Part shown: positions 1 to 8,683 of the stretch, piece after piece
Position numbering within the stretch: the stretch's first letter is position 1
How the letters are laid out: each line of letters starts with the position of its first letter
Assembly (NCBI GenBank): GCA_045105615.1
Contig: JBGCDS010000007.1
Location: 124,001 to 188,000 of the forward strand
Direction: 5' to 3'
Length of the DNA stretch: 64,000 nucleotides
Source: UBA1858 sp045105615
Lineage (GTDB): Bacteria; Pseudomonadota; Gammaproteobacteria; UBA4575
Notes under the pieces: model-generated
What the model was told of the DNA's origin: nothing
Seen by the model: the letters and a program-made list of their open reading frames with translations, nothing else
Database searches by the model: none
Program-made: the position numbers and the translations under genes

Positions 1-87
1 TAAATTAATAACTGTTAATATGATTAGTTGAATTTGTCACCATTGATACCTAGATCAAATTAAGCCCTTCAGATAGATCCATTTAAA

Positions 88-3000
88 ATGTTAAAACATA
101 TTTTTTCTTTGTTGGTTTTGAGCGCTGTTATGCTGGTGTTTTATAATGAATATTTTGATACACCATTTGTAAACCAGGCCGAGCTAACAGCGACGCGTGA
201 GAAAGCGGTTGCTTTAGCAGATGAGGGTAAATATCAAGAATCAATTACTATTTTTGAAGCGCTAATAGAAGTCGCGCCCGAAAGCAAAGAGGTCTGGGGT
301 GATTACTTACTTGTATTGTTGCGTGCTAATCAAAAAGATCAGGCATACCTATTATCCAAACAAAAAGAAATTGAACTAATTCCTGCTTATGCGTTTAAAG
401 ATCTGTTCGAACTGGCAGTCGAAAATAATGATGGTGATTTTGCAGAATTGTTAGCGCGGGCCGAAGTTAAGAATAGCAAAGTGTCAGCGCATATTGCGAT
501 AGAGAGGGCGCAAAGATTAGCGGAGAATGGACTTGTAGTTAATGCTTCATCGTTAATTGATTATACGCAGCAATTCTTGCCGGATGGACTATCTGATCTG
601 GCTGTTACAAGGCTTATGATCTTGAGTAAAACAGATCCTTTTCAGGCCCAGCAGCAGGCTAAAATATTATTAACTTCTAATGATAGTGTGAGTAATGAAG
701 TTTGGACTTTATATGTGAATTATTGGGTTGAGCAGGCAAGGAAAGGTAATCCGGATAAAGCAATTGCAGCATTAAAACCTTTACTAGATAAAGCACCTGA
801 TGAGGTGAATTTGAAGTTGGACTATCTTGTGATGTTAACTTGGGATGATCAGTTTAATCATGCAGGAACAATATATGATGAATACCTGTTAACACAGCCA
901 TTACCTGATTATGTGAAATCAGCAGCTGCTCAAACATTATATAATCTGAGAAGATTAGACGAATCAAAGGAGTTATATAAACAGTTATTAGCTAGTGATC
1001 CAGCTAATGTTGAATATAAGAAAGGTTTGGCTAAAGTGTATGTTGAGTTAAATCAACCTAGTGAGGCATTAGCCATATTACAACCATCATCCTCGCTAGT
1101 GGATCATGATGCACGGATTATTATAGGGCTAGCACAGCAACAACTTGGTCGTGACGAAGAAGCTCTAGCTTCATTGTCAGCGGCCTTGAATTCCAGGAAG
1201 GTAGAAGATGATCGAACTTATCATGTTTGGCTGCAAAGCTTCCAACAGGCATTGAAAAATAATCCCATAGATGAATTATGGCCACGTTATTCATTTCCTC
1301 TCGAAACAGCTCCAGCTGATGTCTTGGCTTATCTTAATAATAAAATTTCAAACCAGAAGAGAGCCAAGGCTGTAAAAAATAAGCCAAACAGAAGTAACTC
1401 GCGCTTAGAATATATACGTTTGAATGCGGCGACCTCTAGACAACAGGGGAATAGTGCAAAAGCTATTAAATTCTATAAAAAGGCACTTGCCTATAGACCT
1501 AAGGATAAAGATCTTCAGCTTGGTTTAGCGCTCGTATTAATTGATTCTGGTGAATCAAAAAAGTCTATGAAAATACTGGCTAACCTTTACCAAAAATACC
1601 CATATGATAGACAGGTGCTGGATGCTAATGTTTACTATGCGCAAGAGTTTGGGCGAGCCGATATGCAGGCAGAATATTTGCGGCAGCTGGCTGAGATAAG
1701 TAAAGGAGTAGAGAGAGAAAACTATATTGCTTCCTGGCTAAATGTTGTTTCAAGCGATAATAATTTTGTTGGCATTGATACTCAGTTAGTTGAAATGTCG
1801 AAATTTTCTGTACAAAACCATCCACAAATTAATGTTGCTAAAGCGAGATTAATGTATACACATCAGCGCTGTGATAGAGCTAAGCGTGTGTTGAGAAGGG
1901 TTGATAAGTATTCTTTGTCTAAAGATCAATTGGAGCAGCTTGCATACATATCACGCCACTGCGGATACAGTGATATTGCTTTTGACCTCTATGAAGAAGG
2001 AATGCTTCGTTTTCCAAGTGAAGCTGTATTCTTTGCGGGTGCCATTCTCGTGGCAACTGATATGGAAAACTACTCGCAAGCAAAGAGTGTTGTGGATTGC
2101 TGTGAGGATAGATTTAATCGCGATTTAGATTTTAATCTTGCAAGAGCATATCTGTATTTTAATCTGCGCGAATACCAAAGTGCCCTAGATGCATACAAAG
2201 AGGTGCTGCGGGTGGAGTCTCGCAATCAGGAAGCAAAGGTCGGGCGAATTATGGCTTTAGCAGAATTGGGTATGGCTGAGGCTGCATTTATTCAAGCGCA
2301 GTCTGGCGAGATTGAAATCTCTAACTCGCAATGGAAGAGGCTTCATGAATTAAAGATTCAACAAGTGTTGATGCAAGCTGTGAATAGCGAACCTGTGTTC
2401 AGAGAATCTTTTGCTAATGAAGCGGTTAAATCTGTTGACCATTTCCTTGAGTTTCTGAATTCAAATCTACCAGACGATTCAATTGCACGTAGAAATGCGT
2501 TGCTGAATAAAGTGCATGCGCAAACGTTATCAGGTTTACATGCTGAGGCTATTGCTACATATGAATCGCTTGGCTTGAGTGTTGAGGATATTCCTGTTTG
2601 GGGGAATGTACATGCTGCTGAGGCTTATGCAGGCAACCGCCAGCCTGAGAAGGCAGTGCAAATATTAGAATATGCTAATGACAAGGAGCCTGATAATTTA
2701 AATATCCTATCTGCCTTAATGTTTGCATCGATTGATATGGAAGATTATGACAATGCAGGTGTTGCGATGTCGAGGATGAATAAGATCGTTGAAGGTCAAG
2801 AGGTCAATGATGGTCGTACACATTGGGTGGCGCGTTTAGATGCAATGTTTCAGGCTTATCAAAATCGTCTGAAAGAAGCTGAAAAAAGATTGTTAGCGCT
2901 GCAAGCTAATGCGCCAAGTGACCCTGATATTTTGAAAAATTTAGCGATTGTTAATCGATGGCGTGGATTGACTAATAAGTCTAGTGCATTACTTGGTGAT

Positions 3001-4038
3001 GCTAGTCAAGTACTAGGCCAAGATATGTCAATTGGAGTGGCTAAAACAAGCTTGTTAATCGACTCGCAACAATATTCTAAGGCTAGGCAAAATTTACAAA
3101 AATTGAACGCTGAATATTCATATCATAAAGATGTAAAGAGATTGCAAAAACGATGGGATACGCATGTTAAGCGCCTATATACGCTTAGCACACAATATGG
3201 TGAGTCCTCTGGAAATGCGCTAGGTAATAAAGACTTCACGATAGAACAGCGTTTGTATACTGCGCCTATTTATGATCAATACCGAGTGTATGTGCGTGAT
3301 AGGTATGATTGGGCAGAATTTCCTGAAGATAACGGCAATCTACATCGAGTTGGTATTGGGGGTGAGTATAGAAGTGATTCATATGATGTCAGCGCCGAAA
3401 TAAATGCAAGTGTACGAGATGATACTGATCCAGGTGTTACGCTTAATGGAGTATGGAAGAGAGATGACCACGTCAGTTTGTTTGGAGAACTGCAATCTTA
3501 TAGTCGTAATGTTCCTTTGCGAGCCATTAATGCTGATATTGATGGCGAGTCAGTGAGTGCAGGTGCACAGTATCGCTGGGATGAATCACACTATTTGCGA
3601 GCATCTGCTTCATTCACGGATTTTAGTGATGGTAATCAAAGGACTTCATTTTTCATACAGCATGAACATGATGTTTACCAGAGTGCACATCACCAAATCT
3701 ACTTAAGTGAAGAGTTTTATATATCTGAGAATACTGAAGATGATGTAGGTTATTTCAATCCTGAAGGGGATTATTCATTCCGAGTAGCGGCTAAATATCG
3801 TGGTGTAATTTGGCGTGAATACGAAAAGAGTTTAACTCATCGTTTAAATCTAGGTATTGGGAATTACAAGCAGGAAAATGAAAGTAATGCAGGTATTTGG
3901 GATATCGAATATCGACAACAATGGGCTCCAAGTCATGATTTTGAAGTTGATTATGGTGTGTTGCATCGTCGGCGTAGCTATGATGGTGAGGCAGAGTCTT
4001 ATAATGCCATCTCTGCATCAGTCAACTGGCGCTTTTAG
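88..4038 (+). CDS. pgaA: PgaA-like outer-membrane exopolysaccharide export porin, TPR-rich
   Basis: Likely exports poly-beta-1,6-N-acetylglucosamine across the outer membrane. Seen: a hydrophobic N-terminal segment (residues 3-19), then about 1,000 residues of helical TPR-like repeats, then a C-terminal part (from about residue 1040) rich in alternating aromatic and polar residues that ends in NWRF, as expected of a beta-barrel with a terminal Phe. The function is inferred mainly from the next two genes, clear pgaC and pgaD relatives, in the same operon. At 1316 residues it is far longer than E. coli PgaA (about 807), and the excess lies in the TPR region. A short palindrome, TTGAT-N6-ATCAA, lies at 43-58 just upstream and might be an operator. 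PelB-like export porins share this layout, but the PgaC neighbour argues for PNAG. Confidence 0.8.
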   Translation: MLKHIFSLLVLSAVMLVFYNEYFDTPFVNQAELTATREKAVALADEGKYQESITIFEALIEVAPESKEVWGDYLLVLLRANQKDQAYLLSKQKEIELIPAYAFKDLFELAVENNDGDFAELLARAEVKNSKVSAHIAIERAQRLAENGLVVNASSLIDYTQQFLPDGLSDLAVTRLMILSKTDPFQAQQQAKILLTSNDSVSNEVWTLYVNYWVEQARKGNPDKAIAALKPLLDKAPDEVNLKLDYLVMLTWDDQFNHAGTIYDEYLLTQPLPDYVKSAAAQTLYNLRRLDESKELYKQLLASDPANVEYKKGLAKVYVELNQPSEALAILQPSSSLVDHDARIIIGLAQQQLGRDEEALASLSAALNSRKVEDDRTYHVWLQSFQQALKNNPIDELWPRYSFPLETAPADVLAYLNNKISNQKRAKAVKNKPNRSNSRLEYIRLNAATSRQQGNSAKAIKFYKKALAYRPKDKDLQLGLALVLIDSGESKKSMKILANLYQKYPYDRQVLDANVYYAQEFGRADMQAEYLRQLAEISKGVERENYIASWLNVVSSDNNFVGIDTQLVEMSKFSVQNHPQINVAKARLMYTHQRCDRAKRVLRRVDKYSLSKDQLEQLAYISRHCGYSDIAFDLYEEGMLRFPSEAVFFAGAILVATDMENYSQAKSVVDCCEDRFNRDLDFNLARAYLYFNLREYQSALDAYKEVLRVESRNQEAKVGRIMALAELGMAEAAFIQAQSGEIEISNSQWKRLHELKIQQVLMQAVNSEPVFRESFANEAVKSVDHFLEFLNSNLPDDSIARRNALLNKVHAQTLSGLHAEAIATYESLGLSVEDIPVWGNVHAAEAYAGNRQPEKAVQILEYANDKEPDNLNILSALMFASIDMEDYDNAGVAMSRMNKIVEGQEVNDGRTHWVARLDAMFQAYQNRLKEAEKRLLALQANAPSDPDILKNLAIVNRWRGLTNKSSALLGDASQVLGQDMSIGVAKTSLLIDSQQYSKARQNLQKLNAEYSYHKDVKRLQKRWDTHVKRLYTLSTQYGESSGNALGNKDFTIEQRLYTAPIYDQYRVYVRDRYDWAEFPEDNGNLHRVGIGGEYRSDSYDVSAEINASVRDDTDPGVTLNGVWKRDDHVSLFGELQSYSRNVPLRAINADIDGESVSAGAQYRWDESHYLRASASFTDFSDGNQRTSFFIQHEHDVYQSAHHQIYLSEEFYISENTEDDVGYFNPEGDYSFRVAAKYRGVIWREYEKSLTHRLNLGIGNYKQENESNAGIWDIEYRQQWAPSHDFEVDYGVLHRRRSYDGEAESYNAISASVNWRF

Positions 4039-4050
4039 TGAGTTAAGAAT

Positions 4051-5319
4051 ATGAATTTTGACACTATTAGTGGCGTATTGATGGCATTTGCTTACTACTA
4101 TCCATTGTTTATGTCCTATGTTTGGATGAGTGGAGGAATTTACTATCGTTTTCATTGGGAGCAGGCAGGTTTGTCTCTTGGTGAATTTGATCGGCTAGAA
4201 CCTATTCCGAGTGTGTCGATTATTGTCCCTTGTTTTAATGAAGAGGCGCATATTGAAGAAACAGTAGATCAACTCTTAAATTCTGCATATTCCCGGTATG
4301 AAATTATTTTAGTAAATGATGGGAGTACAGATAAAACTGCAGAATTGATTGATCAACTTGAAAAGAAATACGAGCAAATTCGTGTTATCCATCTAGTTGT
4401 TAATAGTGGTAAAGCGAATGCGCTAAATATGGGTGCTATTGCTTCAAAAAATGAAATATTAATATGTATAGATGGAGATGCTTTGCTTGATGAATATGCT
4501 GTCTCAAGTTTGGTTAAGCACTTTATTTACTCGCCTCGCGTTGGTGCAGTGACCGGCAACCCTAGAATAAGAAATAGATCAACCCTGCTAGGGAAAATTC
4601 AAGTAGGTGAGTTCTCGTCAATCATTGGTTTGATTAAACGTGCGCAAAGAATTTACGGTCGAGTGTTTACTGTTTCTGGCGTAGTCACAGCATTTAGGAA
4701 ATCTGCATTACAGAGAGTTGGGTTTTGGCGTTCAGACACCACAACTGACGATATTGATGTGAGTTGGCGTCTTCAATTAGATCACTGGGATATAAGGTAC
4801 GAACCAAATGCACTGTGTTGGATACTTATGCCAGAAACGTATCGTGGATTATGGGGTCAGCGTTTGCGTTGGGCAGTAGGTGGTGCGCAGGCAGCAATGT
4901 TTTATGCGCCGCAAATATTGCTATGGAAAAGCCGACGTATGTGGATGGTGTTTGTGGAATATTGGTTAAGCGTTGTTTGGAGTTATATATTGTTAACTAT
5001 AATCTTGTTATGGCTAGTAGGAAAATTTATTGCGCTGCCTGAGCAAATCGCTGTGCCATCTTTAGTGCCTGGTTGGCATGGTTTGGTATTAGGCGCAACT
5101 TGTTTGATGCAATTTTTAGTCAGCTTAATGATAGATAGTCGTTATGAGGGCAAGTTGCTAAAACATTTTTTTTGGATCGTTTGGTACCCGATTGCATATT
5201 GGATGATTAATGTATTTACCACATCCGTGGCATTACCAAGAGCTTTAATTTTAGGTAGAAAGAAAACAGGGACGTGGAATAGTCCTGATAGAGGAGTGAG
5301 AGCAGATGAACAACGATGA
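4051..5319 (+). CDS. pgaC: Poly-beta-1,6-N-acetylglucosamine synthase
   Basis: Family 2 processive glycosyltransferase that polymerises GlcNAc from UDP-GlcNAc at the inner membrane. Seen: a membrane segment near residues 8-25, the GT2 core with NDGSTDKT (about 89-96), the DGD metal-binding motif (141-143), the acidic TTDDID region holding the likely catalytic Asp (231-236), QRLRW (270-274) for the polymer product, and several C-terminal membrane helices. The segment from about 165 to 215 (VTGNPRIR through IYGRVFTVSG) is close to what I recall of E. coli PgaC, so the identification is firm. It starts 12 bases after pgaA and its last 14 bases overlap pgaD, so the three genes form one operon. 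No pgaB deacetylase lies between pgaA and pgaC. Confidence 0.93.
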   Translation: MNFDTISGVLMAFAYYYPLFMSYVWMSGGIYYRFHWEQAGLSLGEFDRLEPIPSVSIIVPCFNEEAHIEETVDQLLNSAYSRYEIILVNDGSTDKTAELIDQLEKKYEQIRVIHLVVNSGKANALNMGAIASKNEILICIDGDALLDEYAVSSLVKHFIYSPRVGAVTGNPRIRNRSTLLGKIQVGEFSSIIGLIKRAQRIYGRVFTVSGVVTAFRKSALQRVGFWRSDTTTDDIDVSWRLQLDHWDIRYEPNALCWILMPETYRGLWGQRLRWAVGGAQAAMFYAPQILLWKSRRMWMVFVEYWLSVVWSYILLTIILLWLVGKFIALPEQIAVPSLVPGWHGLVLGATCLMQFLVSLMIDSRYEGKLLKHFFWIVWYPIAYWMINVFTTSVALPRALILGRKKTGTWNSPDRGVRADEQR

Positions 5320-5755
5320 AAATAAATTTTTAATTAATGACTCTTATTCTTTAAAGCCAGGACAAAAAATTACTGCGCTAGGTATAACATTACTATTTTG
5401 GGGGGCATTCTTATATTTGCTGCAACCTATTATAAGTCTTATTGCCTGGTGGCTTAATATTAAGCTTTTTTATAATCATATGATTTTGCTGGGTGGTTAT
5501 GAGGCATTGCTTGATGTAATGAAATTTTATATATCGATGATCGTTCTGCTGGGCGGAGGTTTGATTTTTTGGGCTAGAATAAATCAATGGAGATTTAAAA
5601 GTAACAATTCGCGGAACTTTAGTGATCATGTGAATGACAAAAAGATACATGAATACTTTGATACTAATGAAGAAAAACTTACCTATTTACAGGGCTCTAC
5701 AAATGTTAAAGTAAGGCTTAATAAAGCAGGTGGTATCTTGGATTTTATGGATTAG
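5306..5755 (+). CDS. pgaD: PgaD-like accessory subunit of PNAG synthase
   Basis: Small inner-membrane protein of 149 residues with two hydrophobic segments (about 23-50 and 67-90) and a soluble, charged C-terminus. PgaD partners PgaC and is needed for polymerisation; in E. coli the pair responds to cyclic di-GMP. The sequence itself is weakly conserved, so the call rests on size, two-helix topology and position directly after and overlapping pgaC. No terminator is visible after it; the next gene follows 119 bases later with weak signals. Confidence 0.75.
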   Translation: MNNDENKFLINDSYSLKPGQKITALGITLLFWGAFLYLLQPIISLIAWWLNIKLFYNHMILLGGYEALLDVMKFYISMIVLLGGGLIFWARINQWRFKSNNSRNFSDHVNDKKIHEYFDTNEEKLTYLQGSTNVKVRLNKAGGILDFMD

Positions 5756-5874
5756 TTGATTATTGCCAACATACTATAATATATGTGAAATAGTCGATAT
5801 TATGGCATTATTGAGAATGCTACAATTTAATAGCGATTAAGCCTAATTTAAGTTTTAACTCTGGGACATCAGAT

Positions 5875-6483
5875 ATGAAATCATTACAATTTTTATTGTT
5901 TTTATTATTGCTAACAACAAGTGCGGTCAGTCAGTCTGCAATGATCACTCAAACAGTTGGTGGCATGGATAATCTTTATTTTGATGATTGGGGACATGCT
6001 TTTGGTAGTGCAATCGGTACAGGAGTAGCGGCTAACTCAGTTAGTTTAAACGGTAACGCGTTTAATTTTTCAGAGGCATCAAGTATTGATATTAGTGCTA
6101 CAGGTGAAGTTGTTGATAATGGAATTACACCAACTGATGCTAATGGAATACCAAATAATTTTATGGACGGCAATTTTAGAGACTTGCCTGTGTATTCTCT
6201 GATTGGCATATGGAGTTCAACAGAAGATGATATAACGCCTGTTGGTGGCTTGTTTTCTCAACCATTCTTTATAGGAACAAATCTTTTATTGAGTTTTACA
6301 GATATTCCTAGTGAATCTAATCTATTCTTATTTCTCGCAGAAAATGATGGTATTTTTAGCGATAACAGTGGCTCTTACGAAGTCAATCTAGATGTTCAAT
6401 TTGTGCCGCTACCTGCGGGCGTTGTGTTATTTATGTCTGGCTTGTTAGGTTTGTTTGCAACTAGATTCAGACGTTCTAGTTAA
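5875..6483 (+). CDS. VPLPA-CTERM (PEP-CTERM type) exported protein
   Basis: Secreted protein of 202 residues. Seen: an N-terminal signal peptide (about residues 1-21), a low-complexity Asn/Ser/Gly-rich middle without a recognisable enzyme domain, and a C-terminal sorting signal at 177-202 made of VPLPA, a hydrophobic stretch and a basic tail (RFRRSS). In known systems this tripartite tail is processed by an exosortase and such proteins co-occur with exopolysaccharide loci. The gene lies right after pgaACD, which suggests a matrix or surface role. No exosortase is encoded in this window. The exact function is unknown. Confidence 0.8.
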   Translation: MKSLQFLLFLLLLTTSAVSQSAMITQTVGGMDNLYFDDWGHAFGSAIGTGVAANSVSLNGNAFNFSEASSIDISATGEVVDNGITPTDANGIPNNFMDGNFRDLPVYSLIGIWSSTEDDITPVGGLFSQPFFIGTNLLLSFTDIPSESNLFLFLAENDGIFSDNSGSYEVNLDVQFVPLPAGVVLFMSGLLGLFATRFRRSS

Positions 6484-6491
6484 TAGCTGCT

Positions 6492-6653
6492 TCATTCATA
6501 TTGTTCAATAACAATTGAAACACCAAGTATGCATAAGCATACCAGTGACACAAATAATAAAATGTTCGATACTGCTTTGCTGTTTGCACGAATAATGTAA
6601 GCAGCTAGTGCGGCTAGCGCTGCGACAGCTAAATATAAAACGATTGCACGCAT
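6492..6653 (-). CDS. Small membrane protein of 53 residues, coupled to ygfZ
   Basis: Short reading frame on the reverse strand, starting with ATG one base after the ygfZ stop codon. The protein is almost entirely two hydrophobic helices (about residues 4-20 and 29-48) separated by a short basic turn (RANSK), ending EQYE. The tight spacing to ygfZ, the good membrane topology and the absence of other genes in this gap support a real gene translated by coupling. I do not recognise a family; DUF2909-like two-helix proteins look similar, but I cannot confirm that. Confidence 0.55.
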   Translation of the reverse strand: MRAIVLYLAVAALAALAAYIIRANSKAVSNILLFVSLVCLCILGVSIVIEQYE

Positions 6654-6654
6654 A

Positions 6655-7662
6655 TTATTTTTCTTTCTCTTTTAGGTCAGTGGGAACATCGTAAGGTAAT
6701 GGCATTATCTGTGCACTATTGCCTGAAGAGGATCCTATAGCAAGTTGATTCTTTTTTGCTGCTTCTATTCTTAAAACGGCAAGAGCAGAATATTTATTAT
6801 TACCCTCGTGTACTACTGATAGAAATTTTCCAATAGCTTGATCAGAATCTTGGCTGTAAATATCATCGCCCGCATTGATAGTTTTATCTTGGCTGGCCTC
6901 AAGTCTAAACATACGTCTGTTTGCATTGCCTAGATAATGCAGACGCGCAACAATCTCTTGCCCTGGGTAGCAACCCTTGCTGAAGCTAACGCCTTGGATT
7001 AATTCCATGTTGGCCATCTGTGGAACAAATGCTTCTTGTACATTCTGCGTAATACTAGGTAAGCCTGCCATGATGTCTAACCACTGCCAATATGAATGAC
7101 TGTAGATATTTGTAGCATCGATGCTTAATTCTTGAAGCAGTGCTGACGATTTTTTGCAGATAATTAAATAACGAGGACTGCTACTGTTAGGAATATTCAT
7201 GCCTAAGCAGTCATCATTAGCGCTAACCTGGTAGTCTGAATCAAAAGATGTCAGTTGTAACGTATCTAGTACTTTCGCATGGTCGTCATTGTAAACGCCT
7301 AGGAGTAATACATCTTCCATTGGTTTTATACTGACCTTGGAGCGCATGACGTACATCTGTAATCGTTTCATTACTCCTTCTGCCACATCTTTAGAAGTCA
7401 GTAGATGATAAGTGTCACCGCGTTTACAGATATAAAAGATAGCGAGCATGCGGCCTTTTGGCGTGCAGTAACTGCTAATTTGCCCCGCGGAAGTAGTGAC
7501 GGCGTTAATATCGTTAGAAAACTGTCCTTGTAAAAATGTCGTCGCATCTTCGCCTTCTACTTGGTAGCAAACTAAGTGGTTTAGTCTGATCAGAGTCGGT
7601 TTGTCCAGGTCGGTTGAAAAGTGATCTGGCGTAGAGGCGTTGTCTAGAATACTTGCTGTCAC
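6655..7662 (-). CDS. ygfZ: Folate-binding Fe-S cluster repair protein YgfZ
   Basis: Tetrahydrofolate-dependent protein related to GcvT that supports maintenance of certain iron-sulfur enzymes. Seen: 335 residues, an N-terminal GcvT-like fold (LVCYQVEGEDATTFLQGQFS region), and the family signature KGCYPGQE with its redox-active Cys in the C-terminal half, followed by IVARLHYLGN. The length is normal. The gene is divergent from the sdh operon, whose SdhB carries three Fe-S clusters, a sensible functional neighbour. A coupled 53-residue membrane protein follows on the same strand. Confidence 0.93.
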   Translation of the reverse strand: MTASILDNASTPDHFSTDLDKPTLIRLNHLVCYQVEGEDATTFLQGQFSNDINAVTTSAGQISSYCTPKGRMLAIFYICKRGDTYHLLTSKDVAEGVMKRLQMYVMRSKVSIKPMEDVLLLGVYNDDHAKVLDTLQLTSFDSDYQVSANDDCLGMNIPNSSSPRYLIICKKSSALLQELSIDATNIYSHSYWQWLDIMAGLPSITQNVQEAFVPQMANMELIQGVSFSKGCYPGQEIVARLHYLGNANRRMFRLEASQDKTINAGDDIYSQDSDQAIGKFLSVVHEGNNKYSALAVLRIEAAKKNQLAIGSSSGNSAQIMPLPYDVPTDLKEKEK

Positions 7663-7756
7663 AATGGGTTCCTTGTACAGATGGAGTGCGTATTTGATTG
7701 CAAAATTAGCCTGTTAAGCTAGCTTCTGAAGCCAAAGTAATGTAATTTCCTGCCTC

Positions 7757-7781
7757 TTGTTATACCTCCACGGGTATACAA
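7757..7781. promoter_or_regulatory. Palindrome in the ygfZ-sdhC intergenic region
   Basis: The 259-base gap between the divergent ygfZ and sdhC genes contains TATACC (7761-7766) and GGTATA (7773-7778) separated by six bases. The outer TTG (7757-7759) and CAA (7779-7781) extend the symmetry if one base bulges. No T-run follows, so it is not a terminator; an operator for sdh or ygfZ is possible. A perfect TATAAT lies downstream at 7810-7815 but lacks a good -35 element. Confidence 0.35.
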
Positions 7782-7921
7782 TTTGCGCGTTAGCAACTAT
7801 GATTTTGAATATAATCAATTCATTAGGGATTGATGCTAAGTCATAAAATCGAATCGAGTGGATGCGGTTAATTTATCGTCCGTATCTAGTATGAATTACA
7901 GGAAGTTAGGAGTCATTTTTC

Positions 7922-8302
7922 ATGGGCACACCTCAACGGCCATTGTCGCCACATTTAGGGATATATCGCTGGCAGCTAACCATGGCGTTATCCATTCTCC
8001 ATCGTATGAGTGGAGTGTTTCTTAGCTTCGGTGCAATCGTTATGGTTATTGTGCTGGCTGCTATCGCATCAGGTCCCAGTCAGTTCCAGACAATTCAATC
8101 ATGGTTGGCTCATCCTATTGGGCTATTGTTGCTTGTGGCCTGGTCATTTGCCCTTTATTTGCATCTAGCGAATGGTGTGCGTCATTTAATATGGGATGCA
8201 GGTGCATTATTAGAGAAGAACACAGCGAATCGATCTGGTCTATTTGTGATCATGTTTGCGATATTAGCGACAGCGGCCACTTGGGCGCTTGCATGGAGTT
8301 AA
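7922..8302 (+). CDS. sdhC: Succinate dehydrogenase cytochrome b556 subunit
   Basis: Membrane anchor of complex II, binding heme b and the quinone. Seen: 126 residues, the N-terminal family motif RPLSPHLGIYRW, the SILHRMSG helix start with the Ser and Arg of the quinone site, three membrane helices, and the HLANGVRHLIWD motif with the axial heme His. An SD-like AGGAAG/AGGAG lies just upstream. First gene of sdhCDAB; sdhD follows after 5 bases. Confidence 0.96.
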   Translation: MGTPQRPLSPHLGIYRWQLTMALSILHRMSGVFLSFGAIVMVIVLAAIASGPSQFQTIQSWLAHPIGLLLLVAWSFALYLHLANGVRHLIWDAGALLEKNTANRSGLFVIMFAILATAATWALAWS

Positions 8303-8307
8303 AATAG

Positions 8308-8679
8308 ATGAGTTTAAGAACACCATTATCAAATGCTAAAGGACTAGGGTCCGCTAAAGAGGGTGCACATCATTGGTGGGCGCAACGTCTCACGTCAATT
8401 GCTTTGGTGCCATTGACCATCTGGTTGGCGTTTACTATTGCCAGTTTTAGTGAATTTAGTTATGACGCTGTCATTGTGTGGATGCAGTCACCGTTAGTCG
8501 CCGTTGCATTGGCGTTATTAGTAGTGACTATGTTTTATCACGTACAGCTAGGGGTACAGGTCATCATCGAAGATTATGTCGGTGGCTGGAGAAAAGTAGC
8601 CTCATTAATCGCTCTGAATTTTGCATGTATTGCTTTTACATTCATGGGCTTATTTTCAATTATTAAACTATCTTTGTAA
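8308..8679 (+). CDS. sdhD: Succinate dehydrogenase hydrophobic anchor subunit
   Basis: Second membrane anchor of complex II. Seen: 123 residues, the GAHHWWAQRLTS segment before helix 1, three hydrophobic helices, and HVQLGVQVIIEDYV in which the His is the expected heme ligand and the Asp-Tyr pair belongs to the quinone site. It sits between sdhC and sdhA with very short spacers, so the subunits are likely translated together. Confidence 0.95.
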   Translation: MSLRTPLSNAKGLGSAKEGAHHWWAQRLTSIALVPLTIWLAFTIASFSEFSYDAVIVWMQSPLVAVALALLVVTMFYHVQLGVQVIIEDYVGGWRKVASLIALNFACIAFTFMGLFSIIKLSL

Positions 8680-8683
8680 TCCT

